A DNA stretch of 64,000 nucleotides. It comes from Alphaproteobacteria bacterium UBA7314 (GTDB taxonomy: Bacteria; Pseudomonadota; Alphaproteobacteria; MPNO01; UBA830). Position numbers and translations under genes: made by a program. Where the stretch lies: positions 35,651 through 99,650 of the forward strand of contig DKQG01000034.1 in the NCBI GenBank assembly GCA_002471575.1, read 5' to 3'. The notes under the pieces were generated by a model. It was not told the DNA's origin. It ran no database searches and saw nothing but the letters and a program-made list of their open reading frames with translations. Numbering within the stretch: position 1 is the stretch's first letter; the number at the start of each line of letters is the position of its first letter. Below are positions 35,788-44,506 of the stretch, piece after piece.

Positions 35788-36666
35788 ATGGTCAACTTCG
35801 ACGAACAGGATGGCGACATCTGGTACAACGGCAAGCTGGTTCCCTGGAAGGATACCAAGCTGCATGTCCTGTCACACGGTCTTCACTATGCTAGCTGCGT
35901 GTTCGAAGGGGAGCGCGTTTATAACGGCGAGGTGTTCAAGCTACGCGAGCACACGCAACGCCTGATACAATCCGGCCAGGAACTTGGTTTCGACATCCCT
36001 TATTCGCTGGAAGAATTGGAACAAGCGACGCGAGATACCGTTGCTGCTCAGGGGTACCCCGACGCTTATGTTAGGCCGGTGGCTTGGCGCGGCAGCGAGA
36101 TGATGGGCGTCTCCGCGCAGGAAACATCTATTAACGTTGCAATCGCAGTCTGGGAATGGCCGTCCTATTTTTCGCCGGAGGCCCGCATGCACGGCATTCG
36201 CCTCAAAACCTCCAAATGGCGCCGCCCCGATCCGCAGACTGCGCCGGTCCACGCCAAGGCAGCGGGGCTGTACATGATCTGCACTTTGTCCAAGCACGAG
36301 GCCGAAGCAGATGGCTGGGACGATGCGTTGATGCTCGACTGGCGGGGGCAGGTTGCCGAGTCCACCGGCGCTAATATCTTTCTGGTTCAGGACGGAAAGA
36401 TCCATACGCCAACGCCGGACTGTTTTCTCGATGGTATTACTCGCCGAACCGTTATCGAACTTGCCAGGGCTCATGATATCGACGTCGTCGAACGTGTGAT
36501 TATGCCGGAAGAATTCGAAAAGACCGACGAAGTCTTCGTTACCGGCACGGCCGCGGAGGTCACACCGGTCGGCCAGGTCGACGAATACAATTTTCAGGTC
36601 GGTTCCGTTAGCCGCACGCTGATGGAGGATTATGACGCTCTGGTGCGCGGCGACAACGCGGCGTAG
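35788..36666 (+). CDS. ilvE: branched-chain amino acid aminotransferase
   Basis: A 292-residue fold-type IV PLP enzyme interconverting Leu, Ile and Val with their 2-oxo acids. It shows WKDTKLHVLSHGLHYASCVF and EGERVYNGEVFKLREHTQRL at the N-terminus, the PLP lysine region VHAKAAGLYMICTLSKHEAE (about residue 155), GQVAESTGANIFLVQDG, and the C-terminal VFVTGTAAEVTPV. The frame is open to 35647, but ATG 35788 is the family start and lies clear of the MarR gene. Confidence 0.93.
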   Translation: MVNFDEQDGDIWYNGKLVPWKDTKLHVLSHGLHYASCVFEGERVYNGEVFKLREHTQRLIQSGQELGFDIPYSLEELEQATRDTVAAQGYPDAYVRPVAWRGSEMMGVSAQETSINVAIAVWEWPSYFSPEARMHGIRLKTSKWRRPDPQTAPVHAKAAGLYMICTLSKHEAEADGWDDALMLDWRGQVAESTGANIFLVQDGKIHTPTPDCFLDGITRRTVIELARAHDIDVVERVIMPEEFEKTDEVFVTGTAAEVTPVGQVDEYNFQVGSVSRTLMEDYDALVRGDNAA

Positions 36667-36678
36667 CAGAGAGAGGCT

Positions 36679-37140
36679 TCAGCCGTCTGTCACCCGTACC
36701 CAGCGGTCTGCAGCAACGAAATCCTCCTGGCGTGACTCCACCCATTTTGCGCCCGAGTCCATATCCTCGAGCTTCCAGAACGGTGCATTGGTCTTAAGCC
36801 AATCTATAAGGAACTGACAGCTTTCGAGCGATGCCCCGCGATGGGGCGAAGCTGTGACGACAAGGACAATCCGGTCGCCGGGCATCAGTTTTCCGTAGCG
36901 GTGGATGATCAGCACGTCCTGCAGATCCCAGCGCTTGCGGGCTTCTGCCTCCAGCCGTTCGAGCTGTTTTTCTGTCATTCCGGGATAGTGTTCCAGCGTC
37001 ATGGACGTGATGGCCTCGTCGCCCGCGTAATCGCGCACCAGCCCGACGAAGCTGGCAAGCGCGCCGATTTCGGTGTTGCCCTCGGTCATGCGCGCGATTT
37101 CCACACCAATGTCGAAATCCTCTCCCTGTACCCGGATCAA
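36679..37140 (-). CDS. moaE: molybdopterin synthase catalytic subunit
   Basis: A 153-residue protein that converts cyclic pyranopterin monophosphate to molybdopterin with MoaD. It shows IGALASFVGLVRDYAGDEAI, TLEHYPGMTEKQLERLEAEA, then VLIIHRYGKLMPGDRIVLVV, and the conserved HRGASLESCQFLIDWLKTNA with the catalytic KLEDMDSGAKWVES end. It is the last gene of the molybdenum cofactor set and follows moaD after four bases. Confidence 0.95.
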   Translation of the reverse strand: MIRVQGEDFDIGVEIARMTEGNTEIGALASFVGLVRDYAGDEAITSMTLEHYPGMTEKQLERLEAEARKRWDLQDVLIIHRYGKLMPGDRIVLVVTASPHRGASLESCQFLIDWLKTNAPFWKLEDMDSGAKWVESRQEDFVAADRWVRVTDG

Positions 37141-37144
37141 GCTA

Positions 37145-37396
37145 TCAGCCTCCGGTCATAGGCGGAAAAAGTGCAACCTCGTCGCCCTCTGCGATGGCAG
37201 TATTATGGGGTGCGATTTCTTGGTTGACGGCGGCACGTATCACGTCGGAATCCACAAAAGCGTGTGCATACCCGTCTCCGCGGGATTTCAGCCAGTGGAT
37301 CAACCCAGCAACGGTGTCGATCCCCGCCGGGAGTTTCAGTTCTTCTTTGCCATGGCCAATACGCGAGCGCACCCAGCCGAAATAAAGTATCTGCAT
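37145..37396 (-). CDS. moaD: molybdopterin synthase sulfur carrier subunit
   Basis: An 83-residue ubiquitin-like protein ending in the thiocarboxylate-forming Gly-Gly (FPPMTGG). The N-terminal strand MQILYFGWVRSRIGHGKEEL and the later AVNQEIAPHNTAIAEGDEVA are typical. It lies between moeA (overlapping by one base) and moaE, so the two synthase subunits are cotranslated. Confidence 0.94.
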   Translation of the reverse strand: MQILYFGWVRSRIGHGKEELKLPAGIDTVAGLIHWLKSRGDGYAHAFVDSDVIRAAVNQEIAPHNTAIAEGDEVALFPPMTGG

Positions 37397-38649
37397 TATC
37401 CGAACTCGTTGAAAGGTAGATAATCCACCATGGCTCCAGCCTCCAGACTAGTCAAATCCTCGGGCAATTCCACCAGTCCGTCGGACGCGACCATCGACGT
37501 CAGTATGCCGGCACCGTCCTGAGGGAATTTATACACCACCGGGTTGCCGTCGGTATCGGGTTCAAGCCGTACGCGCAGCCACTCGCGACGTCCCAGCTTT
37601 TTGTGGATGGGGAAGCCGGTGCGGACCCGGTAAGTGCTCGGTTCAATAAACCTGCAGCCGCCAAGACGCAGAATAGCTGGCCTTGCGAACCGCATGAAAG
37701 TAACCAGCACGGCAACCGGGTTACCAGGCAGACCAATAAACGGCACGGTGCCGATCTGTCCCAGCGCTAGCGGGCGGCCCGGCCGAATGGCAAGCCGCCA
37801 AAAATGCATATGTCCCAACACATCAACGGCCGCCCGAACGTGATCTTCCTCGCCCGTGGAGACGCCGCCGGAGGTCACAATTAGGTCGTGGTTTTCTGCC
37901 GCATTAGCCAGCGTGTAGCGGATGACATCGTAATCATCCGGCAGGATGCCGAGATCGCTCACCGCACATCCCAGCCGGTCCAATGCCGCAGCAACTGAAT
38001 ATCGGTTGGCGTCGTAAATACAACCAGGCGGCAGATCCCCCCCAGTATCGCGTATTTCGTCCCCGGTTGAAAACAGCGCCACGCGGATAGAGTCGTATAC
38101 CGGCAGCTCGGTTCGGCCGATAGAGGCCGCCAGTCCAATTTCCTGAGGCCGAAGACGAGTGCCGGCGGTCAGAATGACATCGCCTTCGGCAATGTCCTCG
38201 CCGGCAAAGCGACGGTTGGCGCCCTGCTTGATCCCCGGCGGGATAATAACGTATCCGTCTTCTTCGCGACAATCTTCCTGCATCAGGACGGTGTCGGCAT
38301 CCGGCGGCATGGCAGCGCCGGTGAATATACGGATGGTTTCGCCGTCGCCCGGTGGACGGTCGGCGGTTTGGCCCGCCGCGACGCGGCCAATGATTTTAAG
38401 TCGGGTGTCGTCGCCCGCAGCAAGGTCGGAGAACCGGACAGCGTATCCGTCGATGGCAGCGTTATCGTGGGGCGGGACGGCCATCTCGGAACGGATGTCT
38501 GCTGATAGTATGCGTCCCAAGGCATCCCGCAAGCCCACGTTGGACGATCCGACGACGACGTCGAGGCGGTCGGCCAGCATCTGTAGGGCTTGGTCCGATT
38601 TCATTAGTTCACCGCCGAAGGCGAAGCAGTCGTCGCAGAGCTGGGCCAT
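37396..38649 (-). CDS. moeA: molybdopterin molybdenumtransferase
   Basis: A 417-residue protein that inserts molybdate into adenylylated molybdopterin. Motifs include VPPHDNAAIDGYAVRFSDLA (about residues 63-82), RIFTGAAMPPDADTVLMQED, VALFSTGDEIRDTGGDLPPG, and DLIVTSGGVSTGEEDHVRAA. The start MAQLCDDCFAFGGELMKSDQ is the alphaproteobacterial form. It is followed by moaD and preceded by mobB with one base between. Confidence 0.95.
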   Translation of the reverse strand: MAQLCDDCFAFGGELMKSDQALQMLADRLDVVVGSSNVGLRDALGRILSADIRSEMAVPPHDNAAIDGYAVRFSDLAAGDDTRLKIIGRVAAGQTADRPPGDGETIRIFTGAAMPPDADTVLMQEDCREEDGYVIIPPGIKQGANRRFAGEDIAEGDVILTAGTRLRPQEIGLAASIGRTELPVYDSIRVALFSTGDEIRDTGGDLPPGCIYDANRYSVAAALDRLGCAVSDLGILPDDYDVIRYTLANAAENHDLIVTSGGVSTGEEDHVRAAVDVLGHMHFWRLAIRPGRPLALGQIGTVPFIGLPGNPVAVLVTFMRFARPAILRLGGCRFIEPSTYRVRTGFPIHKKLGRREWLRVRLEPDTDGNPVVYKFPQDGAGILTSMVASDGLVELPEDLTSLEAGAMVDYLPFNEFG

Positions 38650-38650
38650 T

Positions 38651-39190
38651 TCAGACTGCCCCCGCCGAGGGTGATCTCAACCCGCAAAGTTCGGAGATGA
38701 AATCGGCGATGGCCGCCGTATCGTTGAGATCAAGCACCGGAAGGGTTAGCCCAGCCACATCTTCGTCCGAGGCCACAGCGATAACCGAATCGTTGCCGGT
38801 GCAGATCAGTTCTGCGCCGGTCGATGGGCGATGGACCTCGATTTTTGCGTGTGCGTCGTTTTTGAAGCCTTCCACCAGCACGATGTCGGCTGGCGACATC
38901 CGCGCCAATAGTTCGTCCAGCGTCGGTTCTGCCTGGCTCTGATTTTCATGCATTACCGCCCAGCGCTTCGTTGACGAGATGACCACCTCGGCCGCCCCCG
39001 CCGCCCTGTGCTCATACGAATCCTTGCCCGGCGTGTCGATGTCGAACAAGTGGTGGGCATGCTTGATCGTGGCCACGCAAAAGCCACGATCGCGGAATTC
39101 GGGGATTAGACGGATCACCAGCGAAGTCTTGCCGCTGCCGCTCCATCCGGTGATGCCAATCACGCCTTGGGATCCGACGGAACCGGTCAT
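38651..39190 (-). CDS. mobB: molybdopterin-guanine dinucleotide biosynthesis protein MobB
   Basis: A 179-residue P-loop GTPase-like accessory factor for MGD cofactor synthesis. It shows the P-loop GITGWSGSGKTSLVIRLIPE (about residues 12-30), VATIKHAHHLFDIDTPGKDS with the conserved His/Asp, and DIVLVEGFKNDAHAKIEVHR. The frame is open to 39466 through pgsA, but ATG 39190 overlaps the pgsA stop (ATGA) and gives the family N-terminus. I see no mobA in this window. Confidence 0.93.
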   Translation of the reverse strand: MTGSVGSQGVIGITGWSGSGKTSLVIRLIPEFRDRGFCVATIKHAHHLFDIDTPGKDSYEHRAAGAAEVVISSTKRWAVMHENQSQAEPTLDELLARMSPADIVLVEGFKNDAHAKIEVHRPSTGAELICTGNDSVIAVASDEDVAGLTLPVLDLNDTAAIADFISELCGLRSPSAGAV

Positions 39191-39765
39191 GACGTTCCCG
39201 GCCCGCCTATATGACGCAGCCCCGTACGGAGATAACCGAACCCAGTGATAAGTGTAATGACCGCCGCGGCCCACAATCCAACTTCTCCGATCAGCCGGAC
39301 AGGAAATGCTTCGGGCACGACGGGATGAGCGGCGTTGCCGACGATCAAAAATCCGATGGCCACCATCTGTACGGTCGTCTTCCCCTTGGCCAGCCGGCTG
39401 ACCGGCAGACTGACGGCAAATCCCGCTAGATACTCGCGCAGGCCCGAAACAAGAATTTCTCGGCATAGAATGATCACCGCCGGCAGAATGGCGAGTTCAG
39501 AAATCTGATCGAAGGCGACCATCATCAGTAATGCCGACGCGACCAGTAGTTTATCGGCGACCGGATCCATAAACGCGCCGAACGCCGACATCTGGCCTCG
39601 CGATCGGGCCACATAGCCGTCAAAAAAATCGGTGATGGCCGCCATTACGAACAGGCCGCAGGCAACCCATTGCCCCGCCGCTGACTCCAGAAAAAACAAT
39701 CCGACGAACACCGGTATCACTGCGACCCGGGATATGGTGAGGATATTTGGCAGCGTGAGTATCAT
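39187..39765 (-). CDS. pgsA: CDP-diacylglycerol-glycerol-3-phosphate 3-phosphatidyltransferase
   Basis: A 192-residue integral membrane enzyme for phosphatidylglycerol phosphate synthesis. The CDP-alcohol phosphotransferase motif is visible with its Asp residues in ITDFFDGYVARSRGQMSAFG and AFMDPVADK (about residues 45-75). About four to six hydrophobic segments flank it. It starts MILTLPNILTISRVAVIPVF, as is usual. It lies between uvrC and mobB on the minus strand, 40 bases after uvrC. Confidence 0.95.
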   Translation of the reverse strand: MILTLPNILTISRVAVIPVFVGLFFLESAAGQWVACGLFVMAAITDFFDGYVARSRGQMSAFGAFMDPVADKLLVASALLMMVAFDQISELAILPAVIILCREILVSGLREYLAGFAVSLPVSRLAKGKTTVQMVAIGFLIVGNAAHPVVPEAFPVRLIGEVGLWAAAVITLITGFGYLRTGLRHIGGPGTS

Positions 39766-39805
39766 TGGCGAGAGATTTAGCAGAAATCACCCATTAGCAG
39801 GAAAT

Positions 39806-41677
39806 TTAGCCATCCACGTTGAAGTAGTCGTATATGCGCCTGGCGACAGTGTGGCTGATCCCGTCGACGGTCTCCAGGTCGGATAGTCCGGCACGGGCGA
39901 CACTGGTGGCGGATCCGAAATGGTTCAGAAGCGCGCGTTTACGCTTGGCGCCGACGCCCGGGATTTCATCGATGACGGATTTGGCGATGTCTTTGCTACG
40001 GCGCGCGCGATGGCTACCTATGGCGAAGCGATGCGCTTCGTCCCGCAGGCGCTGCATGAAGTACAACACCGGGTCCTGCATGGGCAGGGTAAACGGGGTT
40101 CTTTCCGGCATGTGAAACCGCTCGCGCCCGGCATCCCGGTCTGGACCCTTGGCGATGGCTACGATCGGTTGGTCGGGGATGCCCAGCTCGTCTATAACTT
40201 CCAGCGCAACCGACAGCTGGCCCGGTCCGCCATCGATCATAATCAGGTCGGGCCAGGTATTTCCTGCCCGGTCGGGGTCTTCTCTCAGCGCGCGCGATAA
40301 ACGCCGGGTCAATACCTCACGCATCATGGCGTAGTCGTCGCCTGAAACCGTGTCGGGATCCTTGATGTTGAATTTGCGATAGGCGTTTTTCTCGAACCCG
40401 TCTTCGCCAGACACGATCATGGCACCAAGCGCGTTTGTGCCTGATATGTGGCTATTGTCATAAACCTCGATGCGTTTCGGCGGTGTGTCGAGATCGAACA
40501 GCTCCGCAACTCCGTCCAGTAATTTACGCTGGGTCGCACTTTCCGAGAGGCGGCGGGCGAGGGCATCGGAGGCGTTGCGCATGGCGCTTTCGATCAGCGT
40601 TCTGCGGGTGCCGCGTTGGGGGCACGAAACCTCCACATTTCGGTCGGCCCGGACGATCAACGCTTTCTTTACGAGCTCTTGATTGGGCAGCTTATGGCTG
40701 ATCAGGACAAGTTTCGGCGGTTTTTTGTCGGAATAAAACTGGCCAACAAAAGCTTCAAGCACCTCGCCGACATTGATCGCCCTTGCGTGGTTCGGAAAAT
40801 ACGTGCGGGTTCCGTAATTCTGGCCGGCGCGATAGAAGAAGACTTGCACGCACGTCGAACCGCCTTTCTGGTGCGCGGAGATAACATCGGCTTCGTCAAT
40901 CGATCTGACATTAATGTCCTGATGCGCCTGCACTTGGGTCAGGGCACGGATCCGGTCGCGGTAAATCGCCGCTGTCTCGAAATCCAGCTCTTGGCTGGCA
41001 TTTTCCATCTTTTTCGAGAGGGCCTGCTGCACGTCTTGGCTGCGACCGCTCAGGAACGCTCGAGCCTGGCCGACAATTTCACCGTATTCATCCGCATCGA
41101 TCAGGTCGACGCAGGGAGCGGTACAGCGCTTGATCTGGTATTGCAGACAGGGGCGTGTACGTCCGGCGAAGATGCTGTCGGAACAGCTGCGCAGGGGAAA
41201 GACCTTTTGCAGGGTATTGAGTGTCCGGTTAACCGCACCCGCAGATGCGAATGGCCCGAAATACTCTCCGTCCTTGTTTCGCGCGCCCCTGTGTTTCATC
41301 AATTGTGCCCAGTCTGAATCCGTCCGCAGGAGGATATAGGGAAATGATTTGTCGTCGCGCAGCAAGATGTTGTATCGCGGCCGCAATTGCTTGATCAGAT
41401 TGCTCTCCAGCAGCAGCGCCTCGACCTCGGTATGAGTACTGACAACCTCCAGCTCGGTCGTGTGTGCCACCATCACGCGGATACGTTCCGGCAGTCCGCG
41501 AGGCCGGGTATATGAAGTGACGCGTTTCCTTAGGCTCTTGGCCTTGCCGACATATAGTGGCATGCCAGCGGCATCGGTCATCCGATAAATGCCTGGCCCA
41601 TTTGGCAGGTGTTTCAGCCGCGAAGAAATTAGCTCCGCGCCGGAAAGAGCAGGCGCATCACTTGAGGTCGCTGTCAT
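39806..41677 (-). CDS. uvrC: excinuclease ABC subunit C
   Basis: A 623-residue nucleotide-excision repair nuclease that makes the 3' and 5' incisions with UvrB. The GIY-YIG domain is seen in GPGIYRMTDAAGMPLYVGKA (residues about 27-47). The UVR motif lies near 205-240 (SKKMENASQELDFETAAIYR), the Cys cluster near 165-180 includes CLQYQIKRCTAPCV, and the RNase H-like domain has IEVYDNSHISGTNALGAMIV. Helix-hairpin-helix segments are at the end (IDEIPGVGAKRKRALLNHFG). ATG 41677 is clear. Confidence 0.96.
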   Translation of the reverse strand: MTATSSDAPALSGAELISSRLKHLPNGPGIYRMTDAAGMPLYVGKAKSLRKRVTSYTRPRGLPERIRVMVAHTTELEVVSTHTEVEALLLESNLIKQLRPRYNILLRDDKSFPYILLRTDSDWAQLMKHRGARNKDGEYFGPFASAGAVNRTLNTLQKVFPLRSCSDSIFAGRTRPCLQYQIKRCTAPCVDLIDADEYGEIVGQARAFLSGRSQDVQQALSKKMENASQELDFETAAIYRDRIRALTQVQAHQDINVRSIDEADVISAHQKGGSTCVQVFFYRAGQNYGTRTYFPNHARAINVGEVLEAFVGQFYSDKKPPKLVLISHKLPNQELVKKALIVRADRNVEVSCPQRGTRRTLIESAMRNASDALARRLSESATQRKLLDGVAELFDLDTPPKRIEVYDNSHISGTNALGAMIVSGEDGFEKNAYRKFNIKDPDTVSGDDYAMMREVLTRRLSRALREDPDRAGNTWPDLIMIDGGPGQLSVALEVIDELGIPDQPIVAIAKGPDRDAGRERFHMPERTPFTLPMQDPVLYFMQRLRDEAHRFAIGSHRARRSKDIAKSVIDEIPGVGAKRKRALLNHFGSATSVARAGLSDLETVDGISHTVARRIYDYFNVDG

Positions 41678-42014
41678 GTCTTTATTATAGCGGAACTCCC
41701 GCCTGCGGTGAGGCGGCGAAAGATGCCACCACGATGGCGATTCGCCGATAACTGCTTATCCACGGATTTTGTGGATAATGCTGTTCAAAACTGAAACAAA
41801 TAGATCGGCACCCTGATTGACATACGGGCTGCGACGGGGGCAGACAAGCAGTTGTTTTCCTATAAACCATTGGAACAATTGAAATTAAAAATACAGAAAA
41901 GTAATAACTATAAAATTATATTTAAAAAAAGAAAAATTCATTTGATTCCTGTCCTAGGTATACCGTGTGTACAGGCTCAAACAGGACAGCACGAAAAGAT
42001 ATGATCTCTGTTTC
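41678..42014. other. AT-rich intergenic region beside uvrC
   Basis: About 340 bases between the uvrC start and the folB stop, both minus-strand genes. It holds a DnaA-box palindrome (41756-41778) and a run 41881-41940 in which 53 of 60 bases are A or T, far above the surroundings. Short dyads occur at 41955-41962 (GGTATACC) and CTGTCC/GGACAG (about 41949 and 41993). I see no gene. The left part must hold the uvrC promoter. Confidence 0.6.
41756..41778. promoter_or_regulatory. two inverted DnaA boxes
   Basis: TTATCCACG (41756-41764) and, on the other strand, TTATCCACA (41778-41770) match the DnaA box consensus TTWTNCACA at eight and nine of nine positions. They face each other with a five-base spacer. 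They lie 100 bases from a very AT-rich stretch, so either a replication-origin module or DnaA control of uvrC is possible. Confidence 0.5.
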
Positions 42015-42428
42015 TTAATGGTGAGATCGGGTCGTACGTGAGATCTCTATGCCGACGCTGGCCGCATCGGCAAAGACATCCAGCTTTTCTACCCGCACTT
42101 TCACGGATTGTACGCCGGGTTCGCTAAGGCAGAGATTGGCGAGTCGTTCTGCAAGCGTCTCGACAAGGTTCACGTGTCCGGCCGTTGCTAGTTCCCGGAC
42201 CTTCACGATCACGTTCTCGTAGCACAAGACGTTCGAAAGCCGGTCCTCGATGGGGTTCGGAGACTCCAGAACCGCCAAATCCAGGTTGATCCGAATGCGC
42301 TGGGTTCCATCTCTTTCGTGCCGGTGCACGCCTATCAGACAGTCCAGCACCAGGTCGTTGATAAAGATGCGCCTCGCTTTTGGAGAGGGTGTCGCTGCGG
42401 GATGCGTTGAGACAGGATTGGCTGACAT
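42015..42428 (-). CDS. folB: dihydroneopterin aldolase
   Basis: A 137-residue T-fold enzyme that cleaves dihydroneopterin in folate synthesis. It shows FINDLVLDCLIGVHRHERDG (about residues 22-41), LCYENVIVKVRELATAG with the catalytic Tyr region, and LVETLAERLANLCLSEPGVQ followed by VRVEKLDVF with the catalytic Lys. An extra 15 residues precede the fold. It is 12 bases downstream of the FolM-like reductase, with which it shares a pathway. Confidence 0.92.
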   Translation of the reverse strand: MSANPVSTHPAATPSPKARRIFINDLVLDCLIGVHRHERDGTQRIRINLDLAVLESPNPIEDRLSNVLCYENVIVKVRELATAGHVNLVETLAERLANLCLSEPGVQSVKVRVEKLDVFADAASVGIEISRTTRSHH

Positions 42429-42440
42429 CGTGCTCGCTTT

Positions 42441-43211
42441 CTATTCCAGTACTGGGGGAGCCTCTGGATCCGGGAAATCCCAACCCAGGTGTTGACCGCC
42501 GTCCAGCGCGATCAACTGACCCGTCATAGACGTCGCCGAGAGTATATAGAGCACTCCGTCGGCAATTTCCGTGACCGGCGCAGCCTGGCCCAGCGGCATC
42601 CTTGCGGCCTGTCGGGCGAACTGTTCCGCACTTTGCCGGGGGCTCGGCAAAACCGGACCCGGTCCGATCGCGTTGACACGGATAGAGGGTGCCAACGACA
42701 AAGCCAGGCTTTGCGTCAGCGCCCAGAGCCCGGCTTTGCTGACAGTGTAAGATAAGAAACCCGGCGGGATATTTTCGACTCGTTGGTCAACGATGTTTAC
42801 AATATTGCCGGGGACTCCGTCAGGCAGGGTGGTCGCAAAGGCCTGAGACAATCGCAGCGGCGCCCACAGATTTACCGCCATATGAATGTCCCATGAGTCT
42901 CGGGTCACCGTTTCCAGTTCGTCACGTTCGAAAACCGAAGCGTTGTTGACTAGGCATGTTACTGGTTCGTATGCCGCTGCCCGGTCCATAAGTTTCCCGA
43001 TCGAGGTCTCGTCGCTGAGATCGGCACCCGCCGTATACGCGTTTGCTCCGCTGGAGTTTAACTCTTCGCACAACGCCTCCGCCCGGTCCGGAGATTGGAA
43101 ATAATGTATCCCCACGGTCCAGCCATCTGCCGCAAGCGCGATCGCGATCCCGCGGCCGATCCGCTGTGCTGCGCCGGTGATAAGGACGTTGCCTTTGGGT
43201 TTGGACGTCAT
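42441..43211 (-). CDS. FolM-like short-chain dehydrogenase (pteridine reductase type)
   Basis: A 256-residue SDR. The cofactor motif is VLITGAAQRIGRGIAIALAA (about residues 8-28) with the TGAAxRIG variant typical of pteridine/dihydromonapterin reductases. NNASVFERDEL, the catalytic Tyr-Lys in FLSYTVSKAGLWALTQSLAL (about 145-165) and RVNAIGPGPVLPSPRQ follow. It is directly upstream of folB, supporting a role in reduced pterin or folate metabolism. Met 43211 is chosen over the longer frame from 43229. The exact substrate is inferred. Confidence 0.85.
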   Translation of the reverse strand: MTSKPKGNVLITGAAQRIGRGIAIALAADGWTVGIHYFQSPDRAEALCEELNSSGANAYTAGADLSDETSIGKLMDRAAAYEPVTCLVNNASVFERDELETVTRDSWDIHMAVNLWAPLRLSQAFATTLPDGVPGNIVNIVDQRVENIPPGFLSYTVSKAGLWALTQSLALSLAPSIRVNAIGPGPVLPSPRQSAEQFARQAARMPLGQAAPVTEIADGVLYILSATSMTGQLIALDGGQHLGWDFPDPEAPPVLE

Positions 43212-43257
43212 GCGAGAAAGATGCTCCAAGCCGTTTGTCGGTTCAAGTCGGCATGGC

Positions 43258-44226
43258 TCACGGCATGGAGCCCGCGATTCCGGTGAACTGTGCTCCTACA
43301 AAAGCCACGTAGCCACCGACGAACACCAGACCCACAATCCGTGTCAGTGTTCGGCCGCTCAAAAGGAATGGCAGAATGATGGCGGTCGCCGCCAGCAATA
43401 TCCATAAATCGATGTTGGCGATTTTGTCCGAGAACGGCAGCGGAACGAATAGCGCTGTCACGCCCGTAATGCCGAACAAGTTGAAGACGTTGCTGCCGAG
43501 AACGTTGCCCACGCACACATCCGAGTGTCCCCGATACGCGGCAACGATCGATGTTGCCAGTTCGGGGAGGGACGTGCCGATGGCGACAATGGTCAGCCCG
43601 ATCACCTCTTCCGGCACGCCGAAGGCGATGGCCAGGTTGGTCGCGCCGTTCACCAGCAATTCGGCACCGACCACAACCGCAAACAACCCGGTAACGGTGA
43701 TGCCGCATATGTTAATCGTCCGTAGGTGGATGATACTCATTTCTTCAGCTTCTTCGCGGTGCATCTCGGCCGCGGCGTCGTTGCCATTGTTGTCGTGCCA
43801 GACGGTAAATCCGATGTAGGACAGAAGAACTGTAAGCATTAAGAGGCCGTGCCAGAAAACGATATAGCCGGTCATGCCCAGTCCTACATAGACAAGGGTC
43901 ACGGCGCTCATGGCTAGAGCATCCCGCCGCGCGGTGGCGGGCCGTACTGAAAACGGCGCGATTAGCGCCGCGACGCCGAGAATAAGCAAAAGGTTCGCAA
44001 TGTTGCTGCCAATCACGTTGCCCACGGCTAGGCCGGGCGACCCGACTAGCGCCGCATTCACGCTAACGACCATTTCTGGAAGCGAAGTGCCAAAGCCTAC
44101 GATCGTCAATCCGACTATCAAAGGCGATACACCCAGCCGCTGTGCCAGGGCGACAGAACCCCGAACGACCGCCTCGCCGCCGAAAAGCAGCAGCGCAAAC
44201 CCAGCAATGATAAGAAAATAAGTCAT
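43258..44226 (-). CDS. calcium/sodium antiporter (CaCA family)
   Basis: A 322-residue inner-membrane exchanger with ten or so transmembrane helices in two inverted halves. The two alpha repeats are clear: GLTIVGFGTSLPEMVVSVNA with GNVIGSNIANLLLILG in the first half, and GLTIVAIGTSLPELATSIVA with GNVLGSNVFNLFGITG in the second. These carry the ion-binding Glu and Asn residues. It resembles YrbG of E. coli. It stands alone on the minus strand, 46 bases upstream of the FolM-like gene. Confidence 0.93.
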   Translation of the reverse strand: MTYFLIIAGFALLLFGGEAVVRGSVALAQRLGVSPLIVGLTIVGFGTSLPEMVVSVNAALVGSPGLAVGNVIGSNIANLLLILGVAALIAPFSVRPATARRDALAMSAVTLVYVGLGMTGYIVFWHGLLMLTVLLSYIGFTVWHDNNGNDAAAEMHREEAEEMSIIHLRTINICGITVTGLFAVVVGAELLVNGATNLAIAFGVPEEVIGLTIVAIGTSLPELATSIVAAYRGHSDVCVGNVLGSNVFNLFGITGVTALFVPLPFSDKIANIDLWILLAATAIILPFLLSGRTLTRIVGLVFVGGYVAFVGAQFTGIAGSMP

Positions 44227-44506
44227 TCAGCAGGCAAAATGAGCAAATCGCGACATGGGCAAAGAACCGAAAGAACCTGCTTGGTAACATGCGCTCTTGC
44301 TGCGTGCCAAACGGCTGGGCGGCTCTGACGGTTTCAAAGTCATCTTCCATATAGTGTTAAACCCCTATAATTCCACATATCACGGTTACCCGAAGATCAA
44401 CGCGTGACGACCCGTTCCGATGTATCTGAGACTCTGCCCGGGATGCACTGATTGGCGAATGTTACTATGGGTGCTCCCTGGGGTGTCTCGGGACCTAAAG
44501 GTGGCC

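Noticed and set aside
41815..41850. TTGACA at 41817 as a plus-strand promoter
   Set aside because: No acceptable -10 at 16-18 bases and no plus-strand gene downstream.
44063..44350. 95-codon minus-strand frame overlapping the antiporter start
   Set aside because: It overlaps the well-supported CaCA start in another frame and has no family features.
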